This document shows, piece after piece, positions 7,920 through 8,118 of a stretch of 8,118 nt of DNA. The position numbers and the translations under genes were made by a program. Source of the DNA: Candidatus Jorgensenbacteria bacterium CG23_combo_of_CG06-09_8_20_14_all_54_14 (lineage in GTDB: Bacteria; Patescibacteriota; Minisyncoccia; UBA6257; GWB1-50-10); contig PCRZ01000033.1 of NCBI GenBank assembly GCA_002772205.1, positions 2,968 through 11,085 of the forward strand, written 5' to 3'. Each line of letters opens with the position of its first letter. Position 1 is the stretch's first letter. Below the pieces are notes generated by a model. The model did no database searches, had not been told where the DNA came from, and saw only the letters and a program-made list of their open reading frames with translations.

Positions 7920-7995
7920 TCCCGTTAGAAGTAAGCCGCCCCGAGGTGGCTGCCGCCACTCCGACTTTGGTCGGAGGGCGGACTTCTAACGGGAT
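7919..7995. repeat. Palindromic 77-nt element with three-way-junction fold after rpoC
   Basis: ATCCCGTTAGAAGT at 7919-7932 is perfectly repeated in inverse orientation at 7982-7995 (14 bp). Between the arms sit two further hairpins. The first is 7934-7940 with 7945-7951 (7 bp, one G-U, loop CCGA). The second is 7953-7965 with 7970-7981 (12 bp, one bulged A at 7958, loop TTTG). Only one base separates the first hairpin from each neighbouring stem, so the element can fold as a tight three-way junction. It starts on the last base of the rpoC TGA. No T-run follows on either strand, so it is not a standard intrinsic terminator, though it may block 3' exonucleases. The terminal inverted repeats also resemble a small non-autonomous transposable element, but no flanking target duplication is seen. 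Confidence 0.8.
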
Positions 7996-8010
7996 GCAAA
8001 AGATGAGATA

Positions 8011-8039
8011 CATCGGTGACACTTCGGTGTTGCCCGATG
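8011..8039 (+). other. Hairpin capped by a UUCG tetraloop
   Basis: CATCGG (8011-8016) pairs with CCGATG (8034-8039), and ACAC (8019-8022) pairs with GTGT (8027-8030) around a TTCG loop. The loop is closed by C-G, which is the especially stable cUUCGg form in RNA. A small internal loop (8017-8018 against 8031-8033) separates the two stems. The cUUCGg cap favours a transcribed RNA in the + sense, as on the 3' end of the rpoC message or part of a separate RNA. There is no T-run after it (ACCTTCTCAAG), so termination is not supported. Confidence 0.55.
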
Positions 8040-8062
8040 ACCTTCTCAAGACGACTCAATAA

Positions 8063-8118
8063 CCGGGGCAAAACGAGGTACGCTGGGTGCATGATGCCCA
8101 CCTCACTCGTTCTGCCGG
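8063..8118 (+). other. Nested stem structure at window end
   Basis: CCGG at 8063-8066 can pair with CCGG at 8115-8118, and after a GG bulge CA (8069-8070) pairs with TG (8113-8114). AACGAG (8072-8077) pairs with CTCGTT (8106-8111). Inside, TGGGTG (8084-8089) pairs with TGCCCA (8095-8100), including two G-U pairs, around loop CATGA. This may be a structured RNA, or chance pairing in G+C-rich sequence; the window edge cuts it off. The ATG codons at 8091 and 8094 lie in it, with GAGGT at 8075-8079, so a downstream gene could start here instead, reading MMPTSLVLP. I recognise neither a known RNA family nor a known protein. Confidence 0.3.

Noticed and set aside
7919..7995. Integron attC site
   Set aside because: The arms contain GTT and AAC motifs, but inside-out relative to attC (RYYYAAC on the left, GTTRRRY on the right), and no integrase or cassette is present.
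7919..8050. Rho-independent terminator for rpoC
   Set aside because: Strong stems exist, but no T-run follows either the three-way element or the UUCG hairpin.
7994..8062. Small + strand frame reading MQKMRYIGDTSVLPDDLLKTTQ, then TAA
   Set aside because: It has only 22 codons, no Shine-Dalgarno and no family match I know. It overlaps the end of the palindromic element and the UUCG hairpin, so chance is the simpler explanation.
7925..8116. Minus-strand open frame entering from the window edge and ending at a stop near the left arm of the palindromic element
   Set aside because: The last third is a translation of the palindromic element, and the remainder has no recognisable motif. A convergent gene end is possible but unsupported without the sequence beyond the window.

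Overview
The window carries an RNA polymerase core locus: the 3' end of mltG (endolytic transglycosylase), then complete rpoB and rpoC, all on the + strand, followed by about 200 bases of non-coding sequence rich in inverted repeats. The small RpoB (1061 aa) and RpoC (1216 aa) lack the large insertions of the E. coli subunits. There are no recognisable Shine-Dalgarno sequences before either gene, and the ribosomal stalk genes that usually precede rpoB are absent. Together these suggest a G+C-rich member of the Candidate Phyla Radiation (Patescibacteria, Parcubacteria-like). This assignment is an inference from protein style and layout. TGA acts as a stop for both rpoB and rpoC, so the UGA-glycine code of Gracilibacteria and SR1 does not apply.

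Layout: 2-841, mltG, missing its N-terminus at the window edge. 842-952, an A+T-rich spacer built from four heptamers and their near-complementary inverted copies. 953-4138, rpoB. 4139-4268, a second A+T-rich spacer with ten copies of a TACGAA/TTCGTA hexamer that fold into a long hairpin ending 8 nt before the rpoC start. 4269-7919, rpoC. 7919-7995, a 77-nt element with 14-bp perfect terminal inverted repeats enclosing two further hairpins, so it can fold as a three-way junction. 8011-8039, a hairpin capped by a UUCG loop. 8063-8118, a nested stem cut by the window end.

How the genes work together: RpoB and RpoC form the catalytic core of transcription, and all catalytic and zinc-binding residues are present. 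MltG acts in cell-wall synthesis and has no direct functional link to them. No new protein system is visible. The unusual content is in the spacers: three unrelated inverted-repeat designs, two placed just upstream of core start codons and one starting on the last base of the rpoC stop codon.
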